Shown: positions 1 through 8,910 of the stretch, one piece after another
Numbering within the stretch: position 1 is the stretch's first letter
Layout of the letters: each line of letters starts with the position of its first letter
Assembly (NCBI RefSeq): GCF_030816965.1
Contig: NZ_JAUSYQ010000002.1
Coordinates: 2,761,001 to 2,825,000, forward strand
Direction: 5' to 3'
Origin: Streptomyces canus
GTDB lineage: Bacteria; Actinomycetota; Actinomycetes; Streptomycetales; Streptomycetaceae
DNA: 64,000 nt
The notes under the pieces: model-generated
Seen by the model: only the letters and a program-made list of their open reading frames with translations
Told to the model about the DNA's origin: nothing
Database searches by the model: none
Position numbers and translations under genes: made by a program

Positions 1-879
1 GGAGTAGGCGCCGATGACGTTCGGCGAGCCGGCCTCGTGGCGGGCGGCGCTCTCGTGCCACTCCACGTCCACTCCGCCGTCCTCGCGCCGCGTGACCTTG
101 CGGCTGGCGCCGCCGCCCGCGAGGTAGGGGTCGGCGGCCCGGAGCCAGTCGGCGCGGCCGGCCAGGACGCCCGAGCCGAAGGGGGCGTAGAGCTTGTGGC
201 CGGAGAAGGCGACCCAGTCGACGTCGAGGTCACGGACGCTCAACGGGTGGTGCGGGGCCAGCTGGGCCGCGTCGAGCACGATTCGGGCGCCGTGGGAGTG
301 TGCGGCTGCCGCAAGCTCCCGTACGGGCCACAGCTCACCGGTGACGTTGGAGGCGCCGGTGACGCACACCAGGGCCGGGCCCTGGGGGTCCCGGTCGGCG
401 AGGGCCTTCTCCAGCGTCTCCACGGCCTGCCGCGGGGTGCGCGGGGCGTCGAGGTAGGTGACCCGGGCGTCCTTCCACGGCAGCAGCGAGGCGTGGTGTT
501 CGGTCTCGAAGACGAAGACCTGGCAGTCGGCGGGAAGGGCGGCGGCGAGGAGGTTGAGCGAGTCGGTGGTCGACCGGGTGAAGACCAGCTGGTCGTCGTC
601 CCGGCAGTCGAGGAACTCGGTGACGGTCCTGCGGGCGTTCTCGAACAGGTCGGTCGACAGCTGCGAGAGGTAGCCGGCGCCGCGGTGCACGCTGCCGTAG
701 TAGGGCGCATAGGCCGCCACGTCGTCCCAGACGCGCTGGAGGGCGGGGGCGCTGGCCGCGTAGTCGAGGGCCGCGTAGGTGACCTCGCCGCCGGTGACGA
801 GAGGGACGGTGACATCTCGCCCCAGAACGGGCAGCTGGGCACAAATGGTCAGGGCGGAGGCAGCGGTGGAGACAGACAT
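1..879 (-). CDS. class V aminotransferase / cysteine desulfurase-like PLP enzyme (C-terminus outside window)
   Basis: About 293 N-terminal residues are visible; the 3' end lies beyond base 1. The ATG at 879 is preceded by GGGAG about eight bases upstream. The fold is class V aminotransferase: an N-terminal substrate loop with SVHRGAGYLS near residue 60, an ETEHHASLLPW segment near residue 120, LDAAQLAPHHP near 215 and the PLP-lysine motif FSGHKLYAPFGSG near 240. Family members move sulfur from cysteine or transaminate small amino acids; which reaction applies here cannot be told from this part. The SAM riboswitch in its leader suggests a role in sulfur or methionine metabolism. It is separate from the second class V protein at 11874. 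Confidence 0.85.
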   Translation of the reverse strand, partial: MSVSTAASALTICAQLPVLGRDVTVPLVTGGEVTYAALDYAASAPALQRVWDDVAAYAPYYGSVHRGAGYLSQLSTDLFENARRTVTEFLDCRDDDQLVFTRSTTDSLNLLAAALPADCQVFVFETEHHASLLPWKDARVTYLDAPRTPRQAVETLEKALADRDPQGPALVCVTGASNVTGELWPVRELAAAAHSHGARIVLDAAQLAPHHPLSVRDLDVDWVAFSGHKLYAPFGSGVLAGRADWLRAADPYLAGGGASRKVTRREDGGVDVEWHESAARHEAGSPNVIGAYS

Positions 880-984
880 GGGGAACTCCCGTGACAAGAA
901 AGGTGAGATGGGTGTGCGGAGGCGGGGCTCGGCGCCCTATCGCATTCGCTTGCTCACGGAAGACTCCCTCGATGACCAGGACCC

Positions 985-1118
985 CTGGTTTCGAGAGGGG
1001 CCCGCGCTTGCCGCAGACCTCGCTGCCTACGGCCTGGTCTTCACCCGGGGCACCCCGCCACGGACGGAGGGTTGCCGGACAGTCGGCCGGGGCCTCATGA
1101 CTGTCACTCATGACCTGG
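985..1118 (-). promoter_or_regulatory. SAM riboswitch (SAM-I/SAM-IV superfamily)
   Basis: Read on the minus strand, the leader of the class V aminotransferase gene has the SAM-I family core. GGTCATGAG (from 1115) opens P1 and closes with GACC at 1036-1039. GACAGTC and GACTGTC form P2. The conserved CGGCAACC and GGTGCC...GGGTGA segments follow. Downstream hairpins (GCAG/CTGC and CCCCT/AGGGG, about 985-1030) fit the extra elements of the actinobacterial SAM-IV and SAM-I/IV variants. SAM binding would be expected to reduce expression of the gene starting at 879. Exact boundaries are estimated. Confidence 0.85.
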
Positions 1119-1141
1119 TACAGGAACGTACGTGAAGTGAT

Positions 1142-1179
1142 CGCGGTCCCGCAACCCGTGTCCGGATGACGGGACCGCG
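1142..1179 (-). terminator. trpD terminator hairpin
   Basis: A 10-bp perfect inverted repeat, CGCGGTCCCG and CGGGACCGCG, has an 18-nt loop and starts seven bases after the trpD stop. It has no T-run, as is usual in Streptomyces. It also separates trpD from the riboswitch leader downstream. Confidence 0.6.
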
Positions 1180-1185
1180 GTGCCG

Positions 1186-2250
1186 TTACGCGTGGCTCGC
1201 GGCCACCCAGCGCTCCAGCGTGCGCTTGGCGGACCCGGAGTCGATCGACTCGGCCGCCTTCGCCATGGCGGCGCCGATCTGCTCGGCCAGCGTCCCCGGA
1301 CCCGGGTCCAGTGCCACCAGCGCCGCCGCCGAGTTCAGCAGTACGGCATCCCGGACGGGGCCCGTCTCGCCGTCCAGCAGCCGCCGCGCGACCTCCGCGT
1401 TGTACGACGGGTCCGCGCCCCGCAGAGCCTCCACCGGGACCAGCTCGATGCCGACGTCCCGCGGGTCGAAGCTCTCCTCGGTGACCTTGCCGTCGCGCAC
1501 GACCCACACCCGGGACGTGGACGTCGTGGTCAGCTCGTCGAAGCCGTCGTCGCCGCGGAAGACGAGGGAGGAGTTGCCCCGCTCGGCCAGGACGCCGGCG
1601 ATGAGCGGCGCCAGGCGGGGGTCGGCGACGCCCACGGCCTGCGCCTTCACCTTGGCCGGGTTGGTCAGCGGACCGAGCGCGTTGAAGGTGGTCCGGATCC
1701 CCAACTGCCCCCGCGCGGCGGCCACATGACGCAGCGCCGGATGGAACTTGATCGCGAAGCAGAAGGTGATCCCGGCCTCCTCGGCCACCTCGGCCACCCG
1801 CTTCGGCGTCAGCTCCAGATTGACGCCGAGCTTCTCCAGGACGTCCGAGGCGCCGGACGCGGAGGAGGCGGCCCGGTTGCCGTGCTTGACGACCTTCGCG
1901 CCGGTGCCGGCGATGACGATCGCCGACATCGTGGAGATGTTCACGGTCTTCGCGCCGTCGCCGCCCGTGCCGACGATGTCGACGGTCCGGCCCGGCACCT
2001 CGATGACGTTCGCGTGCTCGTACATCGTCCGGACCAGCCCGGTGATCTCCTGGACGGTCTCGCCCTTGGCGCGCAACGCCACCGCGAACCCGGCGATCTG
2101 CGCGTCCGTGGCCTCACCGCGCATGATCAGGTCCATCGCCCAGGCGGTGTCGTCGGCGGACAGGTCACGGCCCTCCAGCAGGCCGTTGAGCAGAACGGGC
2201 CAGGAACGGCCCGCCGCGGTGTCGCCTCCAGCGGGGGTCACAGCGCTCAT
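1186..2250 (-). CDS. trpD: anthranilate phosphoribosyltransferase
   Basis: Transfers phosphoribose from PRPP to anthranilate, the second step of tryptophan synthesis from chorismate; cytosolic. The 354-residue protein has the family signatures in order: [14 protein letters not shown] (PRPP-binding glycine loop, near residue 90), [21 protein letters not shown] (near 115), and [11 protein letters not shown] near 180. The ATG at 2250 is chosen because GGAG lies about six bases before it; an upstream in-frame ATG at 2277 has no such site. The gene stands alone, away from other trp genes. It lies directly downstream of the respiratory operon and is separated from it by a strong hairpin. The trpD-qcr/cta adjacency also occurs in mycobacteria. 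Confidence 0.97.
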   Translation of the reverse strand: MSAVTPAGGDTAAGRSWPVLLNGLLEGRDLSADDTAWAMDLIMRGEATDAQIAGFAVALRAKGETVQEITGLVRTMYEHANVIEVPGRTVDIVGTGGDGAKTVNISTMSAIVIAGTGAKVVKHGNRAASSASGASDVLEKLGVNLELTPKRVAEVAEEAGITFCFAIKFHPALRHVAAARGQLGIRTTFNALGPLTNPAKVKAQAVGVADPRLAPLIAGVLAERGNSSLVFRGDDGFDELTTTSTSRVWVVRDGKVTEESFDPRDVGIELVPVEALRGADPSYNAEVARRLLDGETGPVRDAVLLNSAAALVALDPGPGTLAEQIGAAMAKAAESIDSGSAKRTLERWVAASHA

Positions 2251-2311
2251 GGGGCCGCTCCAGATGTCGTAGAACAATGTGCTCCCACCCTATCCAGCCC
2301 AGGGCACGGCA

Positions 2312-2344
2312 AAGGGCCCCGTCCGGTGTTCGGACGGGGCCCTT
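2312..2344 (-). terminator. qcr operon terminator
   Basis: A perfect 14-bp stem (AAGGGCCCCGTCCG with its complement) and a 5-nt loop lie 24 bases after the qcrB stop. It is well placed to end the ctaE-qcrCAB transcript before trpD. Confidence 0.85.
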
Positions 2345-2368
2345 CATCGCGCGTGGCGAGCGCAGCGA

Positions 2369-4012
2369 TCAGTGGTGGCCGTGGCCGCTCGTGATCTCCT
2401 TGTACTCCTCGACGGTGGGCTTGGGGATCTGGGACTCCTCGCCGTAGTACGCCTCGCTCAGCTTGGCGCGCAGCTTCTGGGAGCCCTTCACCTTGCGCTC
2501 GACGCCGTTCTCGTCGACCGTGGCGCCGATCGCGGCCGGCTCGTACTGCTCGTGCGCCGTGAGCGTGTGCAGCTGCTCCTGGCTGAGCGGCTCGTGCACC
2601 TCGATGAACTCACCGTGCGGCAGGCGCTTGATGATGCCGGACTCGCGGCCGTGCAGCACCTTGTCCTTGTCGCGGCGCTGGAGGCCGAGGCAGATCCGCT
2701 TGGTGGCGATGAACGCGAGGACCGGGGCGACGAAGAACGCGACCCGGACGAACCAGGTGATGGCGTTGATCGACAGGTGGAAGTGGGTGGCCCAGAGGTC
2801 GTTTCCACCACCGATCAGCAGCACCATGTACCAGGTGATCCACGCGACGCCGAAGGCGGTACGCGTCGGCGCGTTGCGCGGGCGGTCCAGGATGTGGTGC
2901 TCGCGCTTGTCGCCGGTGACCCAGGCCTCGATGAACGGGTAGACCGCGATCGCGACCAGGACCAGCGGGAAGATCACCAGCGGGATGAACACACCCAGGA
3001 CGAGTGTGTGGCCCCAGAAGTTGATCTCCCAGCCCGGCATGACACGGATCAGGCCCTCGGAGAAGCCCATGTACCAGTCGGGCTGGGCGCCGGTCGACAC
3101 CTGGTCGGGACGGTAGGGGCCCATGGCCCAGATCGGGTTGATCGAGGCGATCGCCGCGATGGCCGCGATGACACCGAAGACCAGGAAGAAGAAGCCTCCG
3201 GCCTTGGCCATGTAGACCGGCAGCAGCGGCATGCCGACGACGTTGTTGTTCGTCTTTCCGGGGCCCGCGAACTGCGTGTGCTTGTGGTAGAAGACCAGGA
3301 TCAGGTGGCCGACGACCAGGCCGAGCATGATGCCCGGCAGCAGCAGTACGTGGATCGAGTAGAAGCGGGCCACGAAGTCGCCGCCCGGGAACTCGCCGCC
3401 GAAGAGGAAGAACGACAGGTACGTGCCGACGATCGGCACGGACAGGATCGCGCCCTCCATGAAGCGGACACCGGTGCCGGAGAGCAGGTCGTCCGGGAGC
3501 GAGTAGCCGGTGAAGCCGGTGAACATGCCCAGGACGAACAGCAGGAAGCCGAACAGCCAGTTGACCTCACGCGGCTTGCGGAACGCGCCCGTGAAGAACA
3601 CGCGCATCATGTGCACGAACATGCCGGCGAGGAAGATCAGCGCCGCCCAGTGGTGGATCTGCCGGATCAGCAGACCACCGCGCACATCGAAGGAGATGTG
3701 CATGGTCGAGTTGAACGCCTCGGACATCAGCTGGCCCTGCAGCGGGACGTAACTGCCGTGGTACTCCACCTCGTTCATCGACGGGTGGAAGAACAGCGTC
3801 AGGTACACACCCGTGAGGATGATGATGATGAAGCTGTAGAGGCAGACCTCGCCCAACATGAACGACCAGTGGTCGGGGAAGATCTTGCGCATGTTGGACT
3901 TGGCCAGGGAGTAGATCCCCAGTCGGCCGTCGGCCCAGTCGGCGACGCGTTCGCCCGCCGGGGCCTTGTCGCGCCGCGACCCGTTGGCCGCGGTGCTCTC
4001 GTTTGTGCTCAT
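2369..4012 (-). CDS. qcrB: cytochrome bc1 complex cytochrome b subunit
   Basis: Diheme cytochrome b of the menaquinol:cytochrome c oxidoreductase, in the plasma membrane. The protein has 547 residues with about eight to nine membrane helices. The four heme-ligand histidines are visible in paired helices: H120/H121 with H134 (RQIHHWAA, FVHMMRVFFTG) and H221 with H236 (YSIHVLLLP, VVGHLILV). The C-terminus carries the roughly 120-residue hydrophilic tail typical of actinobacteria and ends GHGHH. The ATG at 4012 overlaps the qcrA stop by four bases, so translation is probably coupled. It is the last gene of ctaE-qcrC-qcrA-qcrB. Confidence 0.98.
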   Translation of the reverse strand: MSTNESTAANGSRRDKAPAGERVADWADGRLGIYSLAKSNMRKIFPDHWSFMLGEVCLYSFIIIILTGVYLTLFFHPSMNEVEYHGSYVPLQGQLMSEAFNSTMHISFDVRGGLLIRQIHHWAALIFLAGMFVHMMRVFFTGAFRKPREVNWLFGFLLFVLGMFTGFTGYSLPDDLLSGTGVRFMEGAILSVPIVGTYLSFFLFGGEFPGGDFVARFYSIHVLLLPGIMLGLVVGHLILVFYHKHTQFAGPGKTNNNVVGMPLLPVYMAKAGGFFFLVFGVIAAIAAIASINPIWAMGPYRPDQVSTGAQPDWYMGFSEGLIRVMPGWEINFWGHTLVLGVFIPLVIFPLVLVAIAVYPFIEAWVTGDKREHHILDRPRNAPTRTAFGVAWITWYMVLLIGGGNDLWATHFHLSINAITWFVRVAFFVAPVLAFIATKRICLGLQRRDKDKVLHGRESGIIKRLPHGEFIEVHEPLSQEQLHTLTAHEQYEPAAIGATVDENGVERKVKGSQKLRAKLSEAYYGEESQIPKPTVEEYKEITSGHGHH

Positions 4013-5064
4013 CCGCGCTCCCAGAATGCAGGACCGACGGGCTCCTCGAAGTCGCCGAGCGCTTGGAGGTAACCCTGGTCGTTCACGCCGATGCGCAGCT
4101 GCGGCAGGGCGTGACCGGCGGGGCCGAAGATCACCCGGGCACCGTCGGAGAGGTCGAAGGTGGATTGGTGGCAGGGGCAGAGCACGTGGTGGGTCTGCTG
4201 CTCGTACAGGGAGATCGGGCAACCCACGTGGGTGCAGATCTTCGAGTACGCGACGATCCCCTCGTGCGACCACTCGAGCTCGCGCTTGTCCTTGATGTTG
4301 TCCGGCTGGATACGGACGATCATCAGGGCGGCCTTGGCGATCTCGGTCTGGAACTCCTCGTCGTGCTCCTCCAGGCCCTCGGGCTTGGCGAAGGTCAGCG
4401 AGCCGACCGCGACGTCGGAGGGACGCAGCGGCTCGTTGGTGTTCATGTTGACGAGCTGGAGGCCCTTGCGCCACATGGTGTGACGCAGCTTGGTGCCGGG
4501 CAGCGGGCCGAGGTCGCGCAGCAGCATGACGCCGGAGAGCGGGAACAGGGCCAGCGCGCCGAACATCGTGTTGCGGATCAGCTTGCGACGGCCGAGCGCC
4601 GACTCCTTGGCGCCCTGCTTGAAGTCCGCGTGGACCTTCGCGCGGACCTCGGGGGACGCCTCGATCGGGTGGCGCTCGTCGGCGATCTCCTCGTCGGACA
4701 TCAGGGTGCGGGCCCAGTGGACCGCACCCGCGCCGATCGAGAAGAGGGCGAGACCGAGGGTCAGGCCCAGCGCGAAGTTCAGCGCGTTGATGTGCCCGAT
4801 CGGGAAGACGAAGATCGACTTGTCGTGGGGGATGCCCACGTACGAGGCGATGAACCCGACGGTGGCCAGCATCGACACCGTGAACAGCATGGCCACCGTG
4901 CGCTCGGACCGCCTGGCGGCCCGCTCGTCGATGTCCTGCACCCGGTGCTCGTGGGGCGGGAGGCCGGGGTCCGCGAAGGGGTCCTTCTCGTCCGCGACGC
5001 CTACCGCGCCGTGCGCGTCCTGCTCTGCGGGCAGGTTCTCTTCTGGAATGTCTTGGCTACTCAT
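4009..5064 (-). CDS. qcrA: cytochrome bc1 complex Rieske iron-sulfur subunit
   Basis: Carries the 2Fe-2S cluster that accepts the first electron from menaquinol. The 351-residue protein has the actinobacterial layout: a charged N-terminus of about 70 residues, three membrane helices rather than one, then the Rieske domain. The cluster ligands are CTHVGC near residue 280 and CPCHQS near 297. The start codon overlaps the qcrC stop by 4 nt and the stop overlaps the qcrB start by 4 nt, so the three subunits are translationally linked. Confidence 0.98.
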   Translation of the reverse strand: MSSQDIPEENLPAEQDAHGAVGVADEKDPFADPGLPPHEHRVQDIDERAARRSERTVAMLFTVSMLATVGFIASYVGIPHDKSIFVFPIGHINALNFALGLTLGLALFSIGAGAVHWARTLMSDEEIADERHPIEASPEVRAKVHADFKQGAKESALGRRKLIRNTMFGALALFPLSGVMLLRDLGPLPGTKLRHTMWRKGLQLVNMNTNEPLRPSDVAVGSLTFAKPEGLEEHDEEFQTEIAKAALMIVRIQPDNIKDKRELEWSHEGIVAYSKICTHVGCPISLYEQQTHHVLCPCHQSTFDLSDGARVIFGPAGHALPQLRIGVNDQGYLQALGDFEEPVGPAFWERG

Positions 5065-5870
5065 GACTTCTTGGCCTTTGCGGTCCGAGCGGCGACCCAG
5101 ACGGCGACCGCGATCAGCGCGCCGAGGCCGAAGATCCAGGCGAACAGGCCTTCGGAGACCGGGCCGAGACCGCCCAGCTCAAGGCCGCCGGGGCTCACGG
5201 TGTCGTCGCCGTTGACCGCGTTCAGGTACGCGATGATGTCCTTCTTGTTCTGCTCCGACAGCGTGGTGTCGGGGAACGACGGCATGTTCTGCGGGCCGGT
5301 CTGCATGGCCTCGTAGATGTGCTTCGGGTCGACGCCCTCGAGGCTCGGCGCGAACTTGCCGTGCGTCAGCGCGCCACCCTTGCCGGTGAAGTTGTGGCAC
5401 TGCGTGCAGTTGTCACGGAAGAGCTCGCCGCCCTTGGCGATGTCGGCGCCGTCGGGGCCGTACTGCGCCTGGGTCGGGATGTTCGGACCCGCGCCCAGCG
5501 AGGCGACGAACGCGGCCAGCTGGTCGATCTCGGCCTGCGTGTAAATGACCTTCTTGCGCGGAACCTGCGCGCCCGGCTGCTGGGCCGGCATACGGCCGGT
5601 GCCGACCTGGAAGTCGACGGCCGCGGCGCCCACGCCCACGAGGCTCGGACCGTCGGAGGATCCCTGACCGCCGGCGCCGTGGCAACTGGCGCAGCCTACG
5701 GCGAAGAGCTTCTTGCCCTCGTCGATGGCCAGGGACTGGGCGGTTTCATCTGCCTGCGCCTTGCTCGCGGGCGCGAACACGGCGTACAGCCCCCCGGTGC
5801 ATGCCAGCGCGAGGAGTAGGACGACGAGCGCCGCCAGCGGGTGGCGTCGTCGTGCGGAGAGCTTTTTCAC
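5061..5870 (-). CDS. qcrC: cytochrome bc1 complex diheme cytochrome c subunit
   Basis: Replaces soluble cytochrome c in the actinobacterial bc1-aa3 supercomplex by carrying electrons directly to the oxidase CuA site. The 269-residue protein has an N-terminal signal anchor (residues 10-36), two c-type heme sites (CASCH at 60-64 and CTQCH near 155) and a C-terminal membrane helix near 240-260, so the heme domains face outside. The start is GTG at 5870. It lies 60 nt after ctaE, on the same strand. Confidence 0.97.
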   Translation of the reverse strand: MKKLSARRRHPLAALVVLLLALACTGGLYAVFAPASKAQADETAQSLAIDEGKKLFAVGCASCHGAGGQGSSDGPSLVGVGAAAVDFQVGTGRMPAQQPGAQVPRKKVIYTQAEIDQLAAFVASLGAGPNIPTQAQYGPDGADIAKGGELFRDNCTQCHNFTGKGGALTHGKFAPSLEGVDPKHIYEAMQTGPQNMPSFPDTTLSEQNKKDIIAYLNAVNGDDTVSPGGLELGGLGPVSEGLFAWIFGLGALIAVAVWVAARTAKAKKS

Positions 5871-5930
5871 GGATTACCCCGGTGTCAGGATCTTCTGCGT
5901 CGATGCTTGCGATGTCGGGAGCGGGCCCGG

Positions 5931-6551
5931 CTACTTGATCATGTAGATCGTGGCGAAGAGGCCGATCCAGACGACGTCGACGAAGTGCCAGTAGTAGGAC
6001 ACGACGATTGCGGCGGTCGCCTGCTCGTGGGTGAACCTCTTGGCCGCGTAGGTACGCCCGAGAACGAACAGGAACGCGATGAGGCCGCCCGTCACGTGCA
6101 TACCGTGGAAGCCGGTGGTCAGGTAGAACACCGAGCCGTACGGGTCCGAGGAGAGCGAGAGCCCGTCCTTCTTCACCAGCTCGGTGTACTCGTAGATCTG
6201 ACCGCCGATGAAGATCGCGCCCATGATGAAGGTGATGATGAACCAGCCCCGGAGCTTCTTCACGTCACCGCGCTCGGCGGCGAACACGCCGAGCTGGCAG
6301 GTGAGCGAGGAGAGCACCAGGATCGTGGTGTTCGTCGCCGAGAACGGGAAGTTCAGGCTGTGCGCCATTTCCTTCCAGTGATCAGGACCCGTCACCGATC
6401 GCAGGGTGAAGTACATCGCGAAGAGGGCCGCGAAGAACATCAGCTCGGAACTCAGCCAGATGATGGTTCCGACGCTGGTGAGGTTCGGCCGGTTGACCGA
6501 CGGGTGCGCGTGCCCGGTTTCTACTGTCGTTGCTGTCGCCACGACCGACAT
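5931..6551 (-). CDS. ctaE: cytochrome c oxidase subunit III
   Basis: Structural subunit of the aa3 terminal oxidase. The 206-residue protein has five membrane helices, and the subunit III segments [11 protein letters not shown] and [13 protein letters not shown] are visible near residues 143 and 187. It is the first gene of the ctaE-qcrCAB operon, the arrangement common in actinobacteria, which ties synthesis of an oxidase subunit to that of the bc1 complex. The ATG at 6551 has only a weak ribosome site (GGATAAGCGAG upstream). Confidence 0.97.
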   Translation of the reverse strand: MSVVATATTVETGHAHPSVNRPNLTSVGTIIWLSSELMFFAALFAMYFTLRSVTGPDHWKEMAHSLNFPFSATNTTILVLSSLTCQLGVFAAERGDVKKLRGWFIITFIMGAIFIGGQIYEYTELVKKDGLSLSSDPYGSVFYLTTGFHGMHVTGGLIAFLFVLGRTYAAKRFTHEQATAAIVVSYYWHFVDVVWIGLFATIYMIK

Positions 6552-6610
6552 TATGTCGCTCGCTTATCCAGCCCTCACCCCGGGGGGTGCCGTTCGGAGT
6601 GTCTCCCTCC

Positions 6611-6649
6611 TTCATACCGGTGTTGACGTGGTGTTCAAGGGAGTAGCAT
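6611..6649. promoter_or_regulatory. overlapping divergent promoters for ctaE and the receiver gene
   Basis: On the minus strand, TTGAAC (6633-6638) and TATGAA (6611-6616) are separated by 16 bp and point to ctaE. On the plus strand, TTGACG (6623-6628) and TAGCAT (6644-6649) are separated by 15 bp and point to the gene at 6697. The two candidates interlock, so one polymerase would exclude the other. This is a prediction from consensus only. Confidence 0.4.
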
Positions 6650-6696
6650 CCGGCCCAACGGGCCTGTCCTTACGACGCTGACGTCACGGAGGAACA

Positions 6697-7098
6697 ATGC
6701 AGCCGACCGCCACGGTGCTGGTCTACAGCGACGATTCCAACACCCGCGAGCAGGTACGGCTCGCCGCGGGCCGTCGACCGGCTCCCGACGTCCCGTTGGT
6801 CGAGTTCCTGGAGTGCGCCACGCCTGCGGCGGTGCTGAAGGAGCTGGACAAGGGCGGGATCGACGTCTGTGTGCTGGACGGGGAGGCCGTGCCGATGGGG
6901 GGCATGGGGCTGTGCCGGCAGATCAAGGACGAGGTGTTCAACTGCCCGCCGGTGCTGCTGCTGATCGGACGGCCGCAGGATGCGTGGCTGGCGACGTGGA
7001 GCCGGGCGGAGGCCGCGGTGACCCATCCCGTGGATCCGGTGGAGTTCGCCTCGGCGCTGGCTTCCCTGCTGCGGGACCGGAAGGCTCTGAGCGCCTGA
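6697..7098 (+). CDS. stand-alone response-regulator receiver-like protein
   Basis: A 133-residue single-domain protein with the alternating beta/alpha pattern of a CheY-like receiver. The acidic pocket is suggested by YSDD near residue 10 and the phosphoacceptor region by VCVLDGEAVPMGG near residue 57. The C-terminal position that normally reads K-P is H-P here (VTHPVDP), so the invariant switch lysine is missing and phosphorylation chemistry may be altered. There is no output domain and no kinase nearby. It sits divergently from ctaE, inside the respiratory cluster. The role is unknown; a link to oxidase expression is only inferred from position. Confidence 0.75.
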   Translation: MQPTATVLVYSDDSNTREQVRLAAGRRPAPDVPLVEFLECATPAAVLKELDKGGIDVCVLDGEAVPMGGMGLCRQIKDEVFNCPPVLLLIGRPQDAWLATWSRAEAAVTHPVDPVEFASALASLLRDRKALSA

Positions 7099-7107
7099 GA
7101 GGCGCTC
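7089..7107. terminator. short bidirectional hairpin between convergent genes
   Basis: GAGCGCCT and AGGCGCTC form a perfect 8-bp stem with a 3-nt loop that overlaps the stop codon of the receiver gene. The convergent L,D-transpeptidase gene ends at 7118. Confidence 0.45.
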
Positions 7108-7117
7108 CCACGGCCCC

Positions 7118-8380
7118 CTAGATGCTCTGTGGCCTCAGCCTTGCCGTCTGGTCGGGGCTGGGGGCGTCCGGGGTGCCGGCCACCAGGGCGCTGCCGTCGC
7201 GCCATTTCTTCCAGTCGAGGTTCCAGTCGCCGAAGCCGTTGCCGAAGGGCTCCATCGTGTTGCCGTCCGAGTTGACGACCTGGACCACGTCGCCCTCGTG
7301 GACGGTGTCGAAGAACCACGCGGCGTTGGACGTGCTCATGCCGGTGCAGCCGTGGCTGACGTTGGCGTAGCCCTGGGAGCCGACCGACCAGGGGGCGGCA
7401 TGGACGTACTCACCGCTCCAGGTGACGCGGGTGGCGTAGTAGACCGGGAGGTCGTACGACTCCGAGGAACCCTCGGCGATCCCGATGCTGGTGCCGCGCA
7501 TACGTACGAAGTACTCCTTGCCCAGCACGACCTTGACGCCGTTGCGGGTCTCGAAGCCCGGCTTGCCGGTGGTGACCGGGAGCTCGTTGATGACGTCGCC
7601 GTTCTTGTAGACCTTCATCGAGTGTGACGAGGCGTCCGTCACCGCGATGATGCGGTCCCCGGTGGTCAGCTTCAGGGGCTTCGCCTTGCCGCCCCAGAGC
7701 CGGTCGCCGATCTTGATGCCCTCCAGGTCGCTGCGGACCTGGATCGTGGCGTGGGCCGGCCAGTACTCCCTGGGCCGGTAGTGGAGTTCCTTGTCGTCCA
7801 CCCAGTGCCAGGCGCCCGATACGGCGGGCGTCGAATCGACCCTGAGTGCGCGTTCTATGACGCCCCGCTGAGCCTTGTCCTTGACGGGCCTGTCCAGCTT
7901 GGCGGTGACGGGCTGGCCGACGCCGTACGTGCCCGACTTGGGGCCGAAGGTGACCTTCAGACGCTTCTTGCCCAGCGGCTTGCTGGTGTCGAACTCGAGG
8001 ACCCTGCGGCCCGGTGCCCCGTCCTCGTCCTCGGTGCTCACCCGGACGGTGTAATGGGCGTTTGCGGCCAGCGGGGAGGTGCTGCGCCAGCGGGTGCCGT
8101 CGGTGGAGAGTTCGCCCGCCAGATAGCGGCCTGTGGCGTCCGTGGCCGTGACGTCGGTGATGCGGCCGTCGTCCTCCTCGGCGGTGACCTCGAGCGGCTT
8201 GTCCGGGTCGGCCTTCTTGCCGTCGCCGGTGGGCGCGTTGAAGGCGATCTGGTCCGCCGCGTCGAACGGCGTGGCCGCCAGCGGGTTCCCGTCGGACCCG
8301 CAGGCGGCGGCGCTCGCGCCGAGGGCGATCACCAGCAGCGTGCAGCTCACAACGATGCGGGTACGCGGTGCGTGGTTCAT
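7118..8380 (-). CDS. lipoprotein L,D-transpeptidase (YkuD domain)
   Basis: Makes or edits 3-3 cross-links in peptidoglycan on the outer face of the membrane. The 420-residue protein has a lipoprotein signal peptide with lipobox ASAAAC (cysteine near residue 27) and two Ig-like domains (about 45-150 and 150-250). The YkuD catalytic domain carries the histidine/cysteine motif SHGCTGMSTSNA near residue 350, and a short tail rich in Trp/Lys/Pro follows. This is the domain layout of mycobacterial LdtMt2-type enzymes. It lies between the two respiratory operons but has its own spacing, and nothing suggests a functional link to them. Confidence 0.93.
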   Translation of the reverse strand: MNHAPRTRIVVSCTLLVIALGASAAACGSDGNPLAATPFDAADQIAFNAPTGDGKKADPDKPLEVTAEEDDGRITDVTATDATGRYLAGELSTDGTRWRSTSPLAANAHYTVRVSTEDEDGAPGRRVLEFDTSKPLGKKRLKVTFGPKSGTYGVGQPVTAKLDRPVKDKAQRGVIERALRVDSTPAVSGAWHWVDDKELHYRPREYWPAHATIQVRSDLEGIKIGDRLWGGKAKPLKLTTGDRIIAVTDASSHSMKVYKNGDVINELPVTTGKPGFETRNGVKVVLGKEYFVRMRGTSIGIAEGSSESYDLPVYYATRVTWSGEYVHAAPWSVGSQGYANVSHGCTGMSTSNAAWFFDTVHEGDVVQVVNSDGNTMEPFGNGFGDWNLDWKKWRDGSALVAGTPDAPSPDQTARLRPQSI

Positions 8381-8456
8381 GACTTCACGCTAGGAAGCCC
8401 CGTCAAGAACGGCGCGCTGGGTGACTCGTACGAGGGACAAGGATTGCGGCAAAAGC

Positions 8457-8494
8457 AGGAGCCCGGACCCTCCTCACGGAGTGTCCGGGCTCCT
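8457..8494 (-). terminator. ctaCDF operon terminator
   Basis: A perfect 12-bp stem (AGGAGCCCGGAC with its complement) and a 14-nt loop lie 18 bases after the ctaF stop. Confidence 0.8.
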
Positions 8495-8511
8495 GATGAG
8501 CTCCGCTCGTG

Positions 8512-8910
8512 CTACTGCGTGCGGTTCTCACCGCGGTAGTACTCGAAGACCCAGCCGTACAGGCCGACCAGGATCACCGGCAACGAGAAGTACAGCAGCC
8601 ACCAGCCGATCGCGACCGACAGGAAGGCGAGGGCGCCGCCGAAGCCGAGGGCGAGCGGCTGCCAGCTGTGCGGGCTGAAGAACCCGACCTCGCCGGCGTC
8701 GTCCGCGACGTCGGCCTCCTTGTTGTCCTGCGCGCCGGCGTCCACCCGCTTGGCCGTGAAACCCAGGTAGAAGCCGATCATGATGGACAGCCCGAAGGCC
8801 AGGAAGAGCGCGGTGGTACCGGCCGGCTCCTTCGACCACACGCCATAGACGATCGCCATGACGAGGATGAAGACGCTCAGCCAGATGAACATCCGTCCCT
8901 GGATCTTCAC
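8512..8910 (-). CDS. ctaF: cytochrome c oxidase subunit 4 (actinobacterial type)
   Basis: A small actinobacteria-specific subunit of the aa3 oxidase. It has 132 residues and four predicted membrane helices in two pairs (about 7-24, 33-52, 86-105 and 106-123), with a hydrophilic acidic linker near 57-75. The GTG start overlaps the ctaD stop by four bases. The gene closes the ctaC-ctaD-ctaF operon. Confidence 0.95.
   Translation of the reverse strand: MKIQGRMFIWLSVFILVMAIVYGVWSKEPAGTTALFLAFGLSIMIGFYLGFTAKRVDAGAQDNKEADVADDAGEVGFFSPHSWQPLALGFGGALAFLSVAIGWWLLYFSLPVILVGLYGWVFEYYRGENRTQ

Noticed and set aside
2279..4072. Long plus-strand open frame of about 597 codons antisense to qcrB
   Set aside because: Its translation is Asp/Glu/Arg/His-rich low-complexity sequence, the mirror of a membrane protein gene in high-GC DNA. 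It has no family motif, while qcrB on the other strand is certain.
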